From: Opitutaceae bacterium
GTDB taxonomy: Bacteria; Verrucomicrobiota; Verrucomicrobiia; Opitutales; Opitutaceae
Assembly (NCBI GenBank): GCA_041395105.1
Contig: JAWLBB010000001.1
Span: forward strand, 1,178,001-1,242,000
DNA length: 64,000 bases
Reading direction: 5' to 3'
Below are positions 1-8,883 of this stretch, piece by piece; position 1 is the stretch's first letter; every line of letters starts with the position of its first letter. Below the pieces are notes generated by a model that worked only from the letters and a program-made list of their open reading frames with translations, searched no databases and had not been told where the DNA came from. Both the position numbers and the translations under genes were made by a program.

Positions 1-1
1 G

Positions 2-403
2 GCGACCCGGGTGGTCAATCCGTCCCGGGAGAATCTCAGGGATGTGCAGAAGGAGATCGGGATGAAGGAGGGCTTTGACATCGGCCTCGAAATGTCGGGC
101 AGCCCGGCGGCTCTCCAGGACATGATCGCCAATATGGCCCATGGAGGCCGGATCGCCATGCTGGGCATCCTTTCCGAACCCTGTGCCATCGATTGGGACA
201 AGGTCGTCTTCAACATGCTGACCATCCGCGGGGTTTACGGTCGGGAGATGTACGAAACCTGGTACAAAATGACCGGCCTGATCGAAGCGGGACTGGATAT
301 CACCCCACTGATCACCCACCGGTTTCCCCACACCGAGTTCCAGACGGCATTTGACCTGATGGCCGCCGGCCAGACCGGCAAGGTCGTCTTGAGGTGGGAT
401 TGA
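2..403 (+). CDS. tdh: L-threonine 3-dehydrogenase, 3' part (5' end outside window)
   Basis: This is the C-terminal 133 residues of a zinc-type medium-chain dehydrogenase that oxidises L-threonine to 2-amino-3-ketobutyrate with NAD. The reading frame is open back to the window edge, so the start and the catalytic zinc site lie upstream. Landmarks typical of threonine dehydrogenase are present: EGFDIGLEMSG, GGRIAMLGI, the substrate-side segment YGREMYETWYKM, and the ending GKVVLRWD. These residues follow the E. coli Tdh C-terminus closely, which separates it from sorbitol or alcohol dehydrogenases. The gene ends in TGA, and no partner kbl gene is visible because the upstream side is cut off. 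Confidence 0.93.
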   Translation, partial: ATRVVNPSRENLRDVQKEIGMKEGFDIGLEMSGSPAALQDMIANMAHGGRIAMLGILSEPCAIDWDKVVFNMLTIRGVYGREMYETWYKMTGLIEAGLDITPLITHRFPHTEFQTAFDLMAAGQTGKVVLRWD

Positions 404-728
404 AGGATGGGAAAACAGGCAGAAAGGCAGAATCGAAAGGTAATACCGGGATAGAGACGTGAGGCCTCTCCGGCGGACCACTTCGCTTCAGCTTCCTCCG
501 TTCTCTCGTCTCAAGGCTGACCGTGACCAGAGCAGCCTCTGGGGAAACGACCTTGGATTTCCCAGCTTTCTTGCAGGAGGCAACAGGGGGAGCAGAGTTT
601 CCGGAATCGAGAGGATGCGATCAACCGGATCTTAGAGGAATGGCAACTATCGCGACTACACGGATGACGGTGGCCCCCTGATTCCGGACTTCCGTTCTTT
701 GGTTCTTTGCAGTTTTCTATCGGTCACG
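404..728. other. Intergenic stretch without a recognisable gene
   Basis: Between the end of tdh and the sulfatase start I see no coding sequence with a family signature, no RNA gene and no strong terminator. The sulfatase frame is open from about 636, but the residues before 729 do not resemble a sulfatase or a signal peptide. Confidence 0.5.
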
Positions 729-2294
729 ATGTCGTTGAAGCGAAGCCTCTTTCGGATTTCTCTTGTTGTCTCCACAGTGTGTCCTGTCCTGGAAGCGGTC
801 GTGCCCGTGCCTGATGAGATCGTGGTTGAGAGACGGGAGTCGGGGGCACCACGCAACGTGGTCTTCATCCTCTCAGACGATCATCGTTTCGATGCGATGA
901 GCTTCATGGGGCATCCACTGGCTGAGACGCCCAATCTTGACCGGTTGGCGGCGGAAGGGGTGCATCTTCGCAATGCCCTCGTGACGACTTCCCTTTGCTC
1001 GCCGAGCCGGGCCTCGATCCTGACCGGGCTCTACACCTTCCGGCATCGGGTGATTGACAATAACCGCCGCGTGCCCGACGGGACGCTTTTTTTCCCCCAG
1101 TATCTGCAGAAGGCCGGCTACGCGACTGCCTTCATCGGAAAGTGGCATATGGGAGGTGAGTCGGATGAACCGCGGCCCGGATTCGATCATTGGGTGAGTT
1201 TCCGGGGACAGGGCAACTACCTGCCCCCATCACCCGACCACACCCTCAATGTGGATGGGGAGCGGGTTCCCCAGAAGGGCTATATCACTGATGAACTGAC
1301 CGATTACGCTGTCGACTGGCTTCAGGAGCGGAACGGCTCGGAACAACCCTTCTTTCTTTACCTCTCCCATAAGGCGGTCCATGCCGGCTTTGTCCCGGCC
1401 GAACGCCACGCCGGCCAGTTCGCCGACCGGGCGTGGTCCCGGCCCGCGACGGAGAGGTTGACAGCGGAGTCTTCTCGTCTGCAGCCGCGTTGGCTGCGCG
1501 ACCAGCGGAACAGCTGGCATGGAGTGGATTTCCCCTATCACAGTGAACTGGATATTGAAGCCTACGCCAGGGCTTACGGGGAGACCCTCTGCGCTGTCGA
1601 CGACAGTGTGGGCCGGGTAATGGCTCAGCTCGAATCGATGGGTGTCGCCGACCAGACCCTCGTCATCTACATGGGAGACAATGGCTTTATGTTCGGCGAG
1701 CATGGCCTTATCGACAAACGGGTGGCCTACGAAACCTCGATCCGGGTGCCGATGCTCATGCGCTGTCCCGAGATCATCCGGGCCGGGACGGTCGTTGAGG
1801 AAGTGGTGGCCAATATCGACGTGGCGCCGACCGTGATGGAGGCGATGGCGCTGGAGCCGCCGCCTCATTTTGATGGAAGCAGCCTGCTTCCCCTAGTGCG
1901 GAGCGAGCGGATCAACTGGAGGGATTCCTTCCTCTATGTTTACTACTGGGAACGCAATTTTCCGCAATCGCCGACTGTCTTTGCCCTGCGGGAGGAACGC
2001 TTCAAGTACATCTCCTATTACGGGCTCTGGGATGTGGACGAACTCTTCGATCTGCTGGAGGATCCCGATGAGGCCCACAACCTGATCGCCGACCCGGATC
2101 ATCAGGATAGGGTCGCGGACATGCAGGAGCGCCTCTTTGCCATGATGGAAGAAAAGGGCGGATTGGAGATTCCGCTCAATGCACCCCGCGGCGGTTCCCA
2201 GAACAAACGCTACCGGAGCCGGGGCGGGCAGGAGGCGGCCGACTTCCCTCAGGCGCTCATTGTTGACGAGCCGATGCCGTCCGGCGATCGTTGA
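729..2294 (+). CDS. Type I (formylglycine) sulfatase, probably exported
   Basis: A 521-residue sulfatase of the arylsulfatase/choline-sulfatase type. It would hydrolyse sulfate esters, probably on polysaccharides. The formylglycine motif C-x-P-x-R is present as CSPSR (Cys90), followed by ASILTG. The N-terminal metal site appears as FILSDDH and a later metal site as MGDNGFMFGEHG. I chose the ATG at 729 because it gives a signal-peptide-like start: MSLKRS followed by a hydrophobic stretch to about residue 22. An in-frame ATG at 699 would add 10 residues. The enzyme needs an anaerobic or aerobic maturase for the Cys, not seen here. A decayed glycosidase-like gene follows, which suggests a former polysaccharide-use locus. 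The natural substrate cannot be told from sequence. Confidence 0.9.
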   Translation: MSLKRSLFRISLVVSTVCPVLEAVVPVPDEIVVERRESGAPRNVVFILSDDHRFDAMSFMGHPLAETPNLDRLAAEGVHLRNALVTTSLCSPSRASILTGLYTFRHRVIDNNRRVPDGTLFFPQYLQKAGYATAFIGKWHMGGESDEPRPGFDHWVSFRGQGNYLPPSPDHTLNVDGERVPQKGYITDELTDYAVDWLQERNGSEQPFFLYLSHKAVHAGFVPAERHAGQFADRAWSRPATERLTAESSRLQPRWLRDQRNSWHGVDFPYHSELDIEAYARAYGETLCAVDDSVGRVMAQLESMGVADQTLVIYMGDNGFMFGEHGLIDKRVAYETSIRVPMLMRCPEIIRAGTVVEEVVANIDVAPTVMEAMALEPPPHFDGSSLLPLVRSERINWRDSFLYVYYWERNFPQSPTVFALREERFKYISYYGLWDVDELFDLLEDPDEAHNLIADPDHQDRVADMQERLFAMMEEKGGLEIPLNAPRGGSQNKRYRSRGGQEAADFPQALIVDEPMPSGDR

Positions 2295-2356
2295 CTGCGG
2301 GTTGGATCGTTCGCCATCGTCTCGAGCCCTTGCACCTCATATTGACATCGATGTAA

Positions 2357-2691
2357 ATACGGATTTGCCACGCAACCCACTCCCACCATGAAAGCCGTCC
2401 GCCAGTTTCCCAAATCTTCGACGAGGGCAAGCCGGTATCAAGCGGCCTGGTCGACCCGAACGGCGGTCCCTCCCTGATTCCGGCCTGGGCCCGTCCATTG
2501 CCCGGCGGAGATTGGATTTTGCGACTCCATGAGACCCTGGGGCGGCGCGGCGAAGCGAAGATCGTCCTCGAACCCGGATATATACCTTGGGCGCGGTCGG
2601 GCCAATGGATGTCCCGGGTCATCCGGCAGCCAATCGAATCAGCTTTGGTCCGTATCAGGTTCTTTCCTACGTGATTCGCCGGGCGCCCTGA
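2357..2691 (+). pseudogene. Remnant of a glycosidase-like protein C-terminus
   Basis: Two overlapping frames together read like the last 110 residues of a carbohydrate-active enzyme. Frame one, open from 2357, contains RLHETLGRRGEAKIVLEPGY. Near 2600 the similarity passes to the frame of the ATG at 2605, which reads ISFGPYQVLSYVIRRAP and stops at 2691. An E-x-x-G-R-R-G segment followed by a final F-x-P-(F/Y)-x-(V/I) strand resembles the C-terminal beta domain of GH38-type alpha-mannosidases. That assignment is tentative. There is no room for an N-terminal catalytic domain after the sulfatase, so this is a decayed tail carrying at least one frameshift. Confidence 0.4.
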
Positions 2692-2917
2692 GCGGCCGGC
2701 GGCGTTGGAATGAGGTCGGGAGGGGAGAGGCACACCCGCTTCGCTCAAGGAACAAAAGAAGCGAAAGGGGGAGAGGTGTCGGCAGACCCATTTGCGGGGG
2801 GCCGAATGATCCCCCAGCTTTCCTGCGGGGCGGGTTCTTGGCCCGGGTCGTTTGACCGGGCAACCGGACCTGCCAATGATCGCAGGGCTTGAACCCGGGT
2901 GGTGGAAGGGTTTCTGC
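2692..2917. other. Intergenic, GC-rich, no gene seen
   Basis: This stretch lies between the glycosidase remnant and the convergent LacI gene. I see short G-rich and C-rich runs but no protein family signature and no clear terminator. Confidence 0.4.
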
Positions 2918-3922
2918 TCAGGCGCTTTCGCGGATGATCAGCTCAAGCTCGTAGGCAAGGCGCCTGGGATTGGATAGGTCCCGACTCTGGATGCGGTCCA
3001 TGAGAAGGGCGACGACTTCCCTGGCGATCTGGCGTTGCGGCTGACGCACGGTGGTCAGGGCAGGTGTCACCAGTTGGGCGACGGCAATATCGTCGAATCC
3101 GATGATGGCGACATCCTCGGGCACCCTGAGCTTGAGTTCGTGGCACGCCCGGATCGCTCCGAGGGCGATCAGATCATTGGCCGCGACAATGGCCGTCGGT
3201 CGATTGGTTGAGGTGAGGATCTGATGGGCGTACTGGCGGCCACTCTCAGCCGTGAAATCGCCATAAAGCATCCATCGTTTCTTGATATCGATGGAGGCTG
3301 CCTTGAGAGCCCGTTCGAAACCGCTTCGACGCTCGCTGGAGGCCAGAGTCGATGCGGAACCCGTGATGAACGCGATTTTCCGGTGACCGATCTTCAGTAG
3401 GTAGTTGGTCGCGCGCTCGGTCGCGGATGTGTTCTGAATGACGATCTCATCGACCGGCAGGTTCCGGGCGGGGCGGCCGGCCAGCACAACGGGAACCCCC
3501 CGGTTGATGAACCGCTCGATGATGCTGTTGCATTCATCGTCGGCTTCACCCTCGGCGGCATTCAAGATGATTCCTTCCACCCGGTTGACTTCGAAGGTCC
3601 GCAGGGCATGCACTTCCTCGCTGATCTTCCCGAAGGTGCTGCTCAGGAGAATCTGGTAGTTGTAACCGGCCGCGCTCTCGTGAATCGACTGGAAAAAGAC
3701 GGGGTAAAAGGGATTCGAGATATCCGGTACGATGACACCGAGGAGTCCGGACTTCCCGGAGCGGAGGTTGGCGGCCTGCTGGTTGCGGACGTAACCGAGT
3801 TTCCGCGCCGCCGCCAGGACACGTTCCCGGTTCCTGGGCCGTCCCTGCTCGCCGGCGAGAATACGGGCAACCGTTTTCGGGGAAACACCCGCTTGTCTGG
3901 CGACTTCGTAGATCGTGGCCAT
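2918..3922 (-). CDS. LacI-family transcriptional regulator
   Basis: A 334-residue DNA-binding regulator. The N-terminal helix-turn-helix is typical: MATIYEVARQAGVSPKTVAR, followed by the hinge helix region (NQQAANLRSGKSG). The rest is a periplasmic-binding-protein-like effector domain with LGVIVPDISNPFYP, AIVAANDLIALGA and IIGFDDIAVAQLVTPALTTV. Such proteins repress sugar-use genes and are released by a sugar. The effector is unknown. The gene stands alone between two decayed loci, so its target may have been lost or may lie elsewhere. A short inverted repeat upstream (3961-3982) could be its own operator. Confidence 0.93.
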   Translation of the reverse strand: MATIYEVARQAGVSPKTVARILAGEQGRPRNRERVLAAARKLGYVRNQQAANLRSGKSGLLGVIVPDISNPFYPVFFQSIHESAAGYNYQILLSSTFGKISEEVHALRTFEVNRVEGIILNAAEGEADDECNSIIERFINRGVPVVLAGRPARNLPVDEIVIQNTSATERATNYLLKIGHRKIAFITGSASTLASSERRSGFERALKAASIDIKKRWMLYGDFTAESGRQYAHQILTSTNRPTAIVAANDLIALGAIRACHELKLRVPEDVAIIGFDDIAVAQLVTPALTTVRQPQRQIAREVVALLMDRIQSRDLSNPRRLAYELELIIRESA

Positions 3923-3960
3923 AAACCGACTGTGGCGGGTCCAGGCCGAACTGTCTATTG

Positions 3961-3982
3961 CGATGTCGACGAAACGACATCG
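3961..3982. promoter_or_regulatory. Inverted repeat upstream of the LacI gene, possible operator
   Basis: Perfect 8-bp arms (3961-3968 and 3975-3982) read cgatgtcg and cgacatcg around a 6-bp spacer. They begin 38 bp before the LacI-family start codon. The position suits autoregulation, but the sequence is not the classical LacI-family centre, so the role is inferred. Confidence 0.35.
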
Positions 3983-4010
3983 ACGTCAGTGCCTGCGGCG
4001 AAGGTCCGAT

Positions 4011-4574
4011 TCAGGTCGAGGCGCGTTCGGGGATTCCGGTTGCGACATCGGTCAACCAGAGATGGTTGCCGTGGTCGGCCAAACCAATCACCAGGTCGGC
4101 GGGCATGCCGTTGGTCGGCTTTTCGAATCCGACAAGAAGCTCGTGAGGCCCCGGGCCCTTCAGTTTGAGGGCCGTGACCGCGGGTCCGGCCCGGTGGGCG
4201 GGCGGAGCGATCGACGGGTCGGCATTGATCTGATCGCCGTTCACGGACAGGACACGGCGGCCGTTCACCCAGGCGGTGGCTTTGGTTGCAGAATAAACGA
4301 CCAGTTCAGCCTGGATTTCCGGATCGACGGTGAAGGTGGTCTTCAGGAGAATGATCGAGCTCTTGAAATCCTCCCTGCGCTACTGACTCCATCCCCCTCC
4401 CAGCTTCCGGGGAACGGGACGCGTTTGGGACGGAGGAGATTCGGAGTCGAGCAGGTCGGCCCAAGCTTCGTGCGACATCAAGGTCTCGATCGCGTGTGGC
4501 GAAACCAGGTTCGATTCGGGCGCCCTGATGCCGGGTGTTCCGAGGACCGGTTGGTCCGGACCCTGCAGATCGGG
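4011..4574 (-). pseudogene. Decayed gene with in-frame TAG, unknown beta-domain protein
   Basis: One minus-strand frame runs from 4574 to 4011 and is interrupted by TAG at 4382-4380. Before the stop it reads plausible protein (LGTPGIRAPESNLVSPHAIE, then SHEAWADLLDSE). After it comes a beta-rich domain with AWVNGRRVLSVNGDQINADP and GPGPHELLVGFEKPTNGMPA. The latter looks like the ligand-binding sandwich at the end of some glycoside hydrolases, but I cannot name the family. A TGA at 4577-4575 closes the frame upstream and no good start codon exists. I read it as the tail of a dead gene lying directly downstream of the methyltransferase gene. Confidence 0.45.
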
Positions 4575-4582
4575 TCACAGAA

Positions 4583-5539
4583 TTACATCGATGGCAAAAT
4601 TATTCCGCGTTGTCTACAGGCCTCAACCGCGGTTGCGGGATCGGATGACGGGTTGGCGGACAATTCAAGCAGGCGTCGCTCCATCCGGGTTTCCTTGATG
4701 AACTTCATCCCGAGCCGGTCCGTGCCGGTCACCGTGTCGGCGGCGAGGATGGCCCATTTCAGCGCAGGGTGGGTTATGTCGGTGATGGGGGCGTTCAATC
4801 CGCACATGATAGCGATCGCCAGGTAGTTCGAATCGAGGGTCTTTCGTCTCGGCATGCCGAAGCTGACATTGGAAGCGCCGAGGGTGATATTGGCACCGAG
4901 TTCCTTCCGGATCAGGCGCATGGTCTCCATCGTGCATCGTCCCGCTCCGACATCGGTGGCGACACCGATGGCGATGCAGTCGAAGATGAAATCGTCAACC
5001 GTGAAACCGTAGCGTGCTCCGGCTTCCAGTATTTTGATCGCGCACTTCAAACGACCCTCCGGGGTCGAGGGGATCCCGTCATCGTCGGAGGTCATGGCGA
5101 TCATGGCGGCTCCGTGTTTCCTGGCGATCTCCATGACGGGGTGCAGCTTTTCCTTCTCCCCGGAGATGGAATTGATCAGGCAGCGGCCCTCGACCTTGCC
5201 GAGAGCGGCATCAAGGGCGGCGGGGTCGCCGTAATCCAGCGACAGCGGGCAATCGACCCTCGACCGGATCGCGGTCACGGCGATGGGCAGGAGCACTTTC
5301 TCCGGGATATCCAGCCCGACCATATTGACGTTGATGATTCCGGCACCGGCCTCGAATTGGGTGACCGCCCGATTGACGACTTCCTCCCAATGCCCCCGGG
5401 CGACCGTGTCCCGGACCCGCCGGTAGCCGAGCGCATTGCAGCGCTCGCCGATGACGACCGTCTTGCGGTCCGGGCCGATGCGCACCCGATGGGACTTTGA
5501 CGAGACGATCGTCATGGCGTTCTTTGTCGATGGGCTCAT
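4583..5539 (-). CDS. Pterin-binding methyltransferase (methyltetrahydrofolate:corrinoid type)
   Basis: A 318-residue protein of the dihydropteroate synthase/AcsE/MetH pterin-binding fold. The start of the TIM barrel reads VVIGERCNALGYRR, matching the I-G-E-R-(I/C)-N motif. Further pterin-site segments are INVNMVG, SLDYGDPAALDAAL, INSISGEKEK and TLGASNVSFGMP (the N-x-S-F-G motif). Members transfer a methyl group between methyltetrahydrofolate and a corrinoid protein in one-carbon metabolism. No corrinoid protein or partner methyltransferase is adjacent. A downstream remnant (4011-4574) does not look like one. It lacks the features of true FolP, so methyl transfer is preferred. Confidence 0.82.
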   Translation of the reverse strand: MSPSTKNAMTIVSSKSHRVRIGPDRKTVVIGERCNALGYRRVRDTVARGHWEEVVNRAVTQFEAGAGIINVNMVGLDIPEKVLLPIAVTAIRSRVDCPLSLDYGDPAALDAALGKVEGRCLINSISGEKEKLHPVMEIARKHGAAMIAMTSDDDGIPSTPEGRLKCAIKILEAGARYGFTVDDFIFDCIAIGVATDVGAGRCTMETMRLIRKELGANITLGASNVSFGMPRRKTLDSNYLAIAIMCGLNAPITDITHPALKWAILAADTVTGTDRLGMKFIKETRMERRLLELSANPSSDPATAVEACRQRGIILPSM

Positions 5540-5716
5540 GGGGGCGAATGGGTGGTCAATTCTCGGGGAAAGTCGGGTCGCTGGCGGGCGACCGGCACTC
5601 CGTCGTCAATCCTAACCGGATTCCCGAGCAAAGGTCTTGGTTGAATCGGAAGGAAGATATTGTATTATCGGGAAATGTCCGATCCCATGACTGCTTCCCG
5701 ACTCCATTGACCACCG

Positions 5717-6655
5717 ATGAATCCCGCCGACAGGAATCCGGGGACGGGCGATCCGGTTCGTTCAGCCCCGGGAGTGGGAAAGTCCCGATCGGATCTGCGA
5801 AGCAGTCCGCTGGATGTGCGTCTTCCGCCCCACGGTGTCTTTGTCTTTGAGAGTCATCACTCGGAGACCTTTCACATGGAGATGACGAGGTGGCCCTTTC
5901 ACAAGATCGGGTTGGTGGCGGTGGGAAAGGGATGGCTGGAAACCCCGGGCAACAAGGTGAAGATCGGTGCGGACGTCCTGGTCCACCTGCCGTCGGACCA
6001 ACCACACCGTTTCTTGGATGATCCGGCAGCACCCATGACCCTGGTCATGGTCTGCTGGGGTCGGGCGGCCGAAGCGCAGAATGCCCTCATCGGGCAGGCC
6101 ATCCGATCCTTGTCGATCCCGCCGATGCAGCCTCACCGGCTGAACGGCGCCTACCAGCGTGGCCTGATTCGCGAGAACCTCCGGCGGATGCTCCGGGAGC
6201 AGGAGGGTGGAGGGCTCGGGTCCGGGGCCCTCATCCACGCCGGTCTGCTGCAACTCATTGTGCAGATGCAGCGGCTGGCGGTCCGTGGGGAGGCCGGTCT
6301 GCGGAAGGAGGGACCGGACCTGGACGGGGTCATCCAGTACATCGAAGAGAATTTCGACAAGCCGCTCCAACTGGAAGACCTCGCCGAACTGTGCGGACTC
6401 TCCACCCGTCGCATGACGACCCTGTTCAAGGAGCGGACAGGGAGGACGGTGGTCGGTTATCTGACCGAAAAGCGGATTCAGTTCGCGATGGCCCGTCTGC
6501 GCCAGACCGGTCGGATTCTCTACGCCGCCTATGAGGCGGGTTTCACCGATCTGGCCTATTTCTACCGTGTGTTCAAGAAGGCGACGGGCATCACCCCGCG
6601 CCAGTTTCTCGACGCACCGGAGGAAGACTGGAGCCGGCGGTCAGAATCGAACTGA
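5717..6655 (+). CDS. AraC-family transcriptional regulator
   Basis: A 312-residue regulator with an N-terminal cupin-like sensing domain (about residues 25-110) and a C-terminal AraC/XylS DNA-binding domain. The second half reads DLAELCGLSTRRMTTLFKER, then EAGFTDLAYFYRVFKKATGI followed by TPRQF. Both helix-turn-helix units are intact. It is probably an activator of sugar metabolism with an unknown effector. Its last eight codons and stop (TGA at 6653-6655) lie inside the antisense of tRNA-Thr, so the two genes overlap tail to tail by 27 bp. It starts 177 bp from the divergently oriented methyltransferase gene. Confidence 0.9.
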   Translation: MNPADRNPGTGDPVRSAPGVGKSRSDLRSSPLDVRLPPHGVFVFESHHSETFHMEMTRWPFHKIGLVAVGKGWLETPGNKVKIGADVLVHLPSDQPHRFLDDPAAPMTLVMVCWGRAAEAQNALIGQAIRSLSIPPMQPHRLNGAYQRGLIRENLRRMLREQEGGGLGSGALIHAGLLQLIVQMQRLAVRGEAGLRKEGPDLDGVIQYIEENFDKPLQLEDLAELCGLSTRRMTTLFKERTGRTVVGYLTEKRIQFAMARLRQTGRILYAAYEAGFTDLAYFYRVFKKATGITPRQFLDAPEEDWSRRSESN

Positions 6656-6703
6656 CAACCTACGGTTTACAAAACCGTTGCTCTACCATTGAGCTACGCC
6701 GGC
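6629..6703 (-). tRNA. tRNA-Thr (anticodon TGT), CCA encoded
   Basis: The minus strand folds as a cloverleaf. The acceptor stem is gccggcg paired with cgccggc, the D-arm is gctc...gagc, the anticodon loop reads ttTGTaa between acggt and accgt-type arms, and the T-arm carries ttcgattc. The 3' CCA is encoded in the DNA (positions 6631-6629). The anticodon TGT reads threonine ACN codons. Its 3' half overlaps the end of the AraC gene on the other strand. Confidence 0.95.
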
Positions 6704-6838
6704 GGCGGGAAATCGCTGCGGATGCTTCGGTTGCTAGGTGGACCGGATGCAAATTGCAAGTCGAAGCTTCGGGCACCCATCGGGCACTGTCAGGCTTGCC
6801 TTCGATCCCTGAGCTGTGAACAACTGACACTGTCCCAT

Positions 6839-7789
6839 ATGAAGGAACGCCCAAGCCTGTCCATCGTCATCCCGTTCCTGAATGAGGAGGCGGTCCTCCC
6901 GTTGTTGCGGGAATAGCTCGAGAACACGACGGGTCTGCCGGAAGGCTGGACCCTGATTCTCGTCAGTGACGGGTCGACCGACGGGAGTGTGGCCTGGGTG
7001 GAGTCCTGGATACGGGACGATTCCCGGATCCGGCTGGTGGAGTTGTCACGGAATTTCGGCCACCAGGCGGCGGTCACGGCCGGACTGGCTTTTGCCGACG
7101 GCGACTTTGTGGCGGTCATGGACGCCGATCTCCAGGATTCCCCGGACACCCTTGTGGCGATGTATGAAAAGGCCCGGAGCGGGTTCGATGTGGTCTATGC
7201 GGTCCGGGAAACCCGCGAAGGATCGCTTTTCAAGCGGTTCTGTTACTCGGTCTTTTACCGGATTTATGGCATGATGGCGGAGACGCCGGTCCATCTCGAC
7301 AGCGGTGATTTCTGCGTGATGAGCCGGAACGCAGCCGAGGGCCTCAAGAGTCTGCCGGAAACCGTCAGGTTTGTCCGCGGGCTGCGCTCATGGATCGGCC
7401 TGAAGACCGCATCCGTCGCGGTCAGCCGACCCGACCGGGCGGCCGGCGAATCCAAGTACCCTTTCTGGAAGCTGGTCCGACTGGCCGTGGCGGGCCTGAC
7501 TTCGTTTTCCACCCGTCCGCTCAGGATAGCGATGGCCCTGGGTTTCGGACTCTGTCTTTCAGCGATTGCCCTGGGTCTTTTCTACCTGGTCAAGGCCCTG
7601 ATCTTCGACCTCCATACGACCGCACCAGGATTCGCCACCCTGGCCATCCTGCTGCTCTTCCTCAATGGGACCGTCATGCTCCTGCTCGGGATCATCGGCG
7701 AGTATCTCGCGCAGATCTTTCTCGAGGTAAAGCGGCGACCGACCTACCTGGTCGATCGTGTTGTCGATCGGGAGTCCCTCGGGAAGTAA
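6839..7789 (+). pseudogene. GT2 glycosyltransferase interrupted by an in-frame TAG
   Basis: The full frame from the ATG at 6839 encodes a dolichol-phosphate-mannose-synthase-like (DPM1/GtrB) family 2 glycosyltransferase of about 316 codons. Its 26th codon is TAG (6914-6916). Before the stop: SLSIVIPFLNEEAVLPLLRE. After it, in the same frame: LILVSDGSTDGS, FGHQAAVTAGLAFADGD, the metal motif VMDADLQDSP, and two C-terminal membrane segments (about residues 225-250 and 262-295). A glutamine fits the interrupted position, so CAG to TAG is the simplest explanation. An internal ATG at 6989 would lose the nucleotide-binding strand. Likely substrates are nucleotide sugar and polyprenyl phosphate. It may be a true null, a sequencing error or a suppressed stop. 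Confidence 0.8.
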
Positions 7790-7798
7790 AGGCGGTCA

Positions 7799-7853
7799 GG
7801 GCCGAAGGCCCGGCTCTTCAAAAAGCTCAGGGTGCTGAGCCGGTCGAACCGGA
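7799..7853. repeat. Three successive small hairpins between convergent genes
   Basis: Three stem-loops follow each other: gggcc/ggccc (7799-7811), gctcag/ctgagc (7825-7840) and ccggt/accgg (7841-7853). They lie between the glycosyltransferase and the minus-strand MBL gene, and could serve termination or be part of a dispersed intergenic repeat. Confidence 0.35.
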
Positions 7854-7861
7854 GGACCACC

Positions 7862-8689
7862 CTAGAGGCGGAGTCCGTCGCGCGCGACGTCCACCCGGGC
7901 GTCGGTCAGCTGTCTGACGGTGGCCGCCATCTCTTCCCCGATCCCGGGATCATCGACGAAGCTCTCGATCGCCAGATGTTTGAGGACCACCTTCCGGACG
8001 CCTGCCGCATTGGCGAGGTGGGCGATTCGTTCGGGCGTCATATGCCACCCGCCCCAGGGGACGGTCTTGAGGAATTCCTCGGTTCCCGAGCATTCGATCA
8101 GAAGCACCTCGGCGCCCCGGCAGAAATCGACCAGCCCTTCGTGCCATTCGGTGTCGCTCGTCACGACCACGGTCCGATCACCCGCTTCGATCCGGAAATT
8201 GAAAGCCTCCATCCCGGTATGGGGCGTCCGGCCGGCGATGATCCGGTAGCCGTCGCCTGTCATCACCGGTCCATCGGACTCGATCTCGGTCACATCCCAT
8301 TCCAGATGGTCGGGGTCTTTCCGGTTCTTGCCGAGGCGGGTGGCGAGATCGGCGGCGTAGGCCCGGCGGACGCCATATTCGAGGAAATCGCGGGTTCCTT
8401 TCGGACCGATGACCGGCATACGCCAGGTGCGACCGTTGTTCCAGGATAGGATGAGGAGCTGGGCCAGATCGCAAACATGGTCGAAGTGAAGGTGGGTCAG
8501 AAGGACCGCGGTGACCGACTCGACGGGATGGCCGAAGCGGACAAGATTTTGCACCGCACAACGGCCGCAGTCGATCAGGATGGTCTCGGTCCCGATCCGC
8601 AGGCAGGCGGCGGTGCCGCCCCGGTCTGGCCGGACGCGGACGGCGCCGCTTCCGATGATCGTCAGTTCGATTTCCGGTGAAGGTTTCAT
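7862..8689 (-). CDS. Metallo-beta-lactamase-fold hydrolase (RNase Z/phosphodiesterase-like)
   Basis: A 275-residue MBL-fold protein. The metal motif is THLHFDHVCD (H-x-H-x-D-H), with further ligands in TPHTGMEAF, TSDTEW (the bridging Asp) and a final His in LKHLAIES. The layout, starting with LTIIGSGAV and a G-G-x-x-x-x-x-L strand, is that of RNase Z and related phosphodiesterases (BN-family). It lacks the long flexible exosite arm of true RNase Z, so tRNA 3' processing is not certain. It runs convergently with the glycosyltransferase. The start ATG at 8689 is the only good one. Confidence 0.8.
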   Translation of the reverse strand: MKPSPEIELTIIGSGAVRVRPDRGGTAACLRIGTETILIDCGRCAVQNLVRFGHPVESVTAVLLTHLHFDHVCDLAQLLILSWNNGRTWRMPVIGPKGTRDFLEYGVRRAYAADLATRLGKNRKDPDHLEWDVTEIESDGPVMTGDGYRIIAGRTPHTGMEAFNFRIEAGDRTVVVTSDTEWHEGLVDFCRGAEVLLIECSGTEEFLKTVPWGGWHMTPERIAHLANAAGVRKVVLKHLAIESFVDDPGIGEEMAATVRQLTDARVDVARDGLRL

Positions 8690-8883
8690 GGGTTGGTGAT
8701 CTCAGGGGGTTCTTCGTCGGACAGACTGGGGCCAGAAAAACACAGTGTGGCTTTCAATGGGTTTGCGGCCAACGAATTCCTGTGTTTTGTTGAGGTTGCT
8801 TTCTTCAATCCTTGATCGGTCTCTCGAAGACTTCCGTCATGATCGACGAGCCTTCGGCCGCGGCCGAATGAACCTCTGAAACC

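Noticed and set aside
4380..4382. In-frame TAG near a pterin/corrinoid-type methyltransferase as a pyrrolysine codon
   Set aside because: The interrupted protein does not look like a methylamine methyltransferase, no pyl genes are in view, and TAG serves as a normal stop for other genes here (for example pilQ and the CPBP protease).
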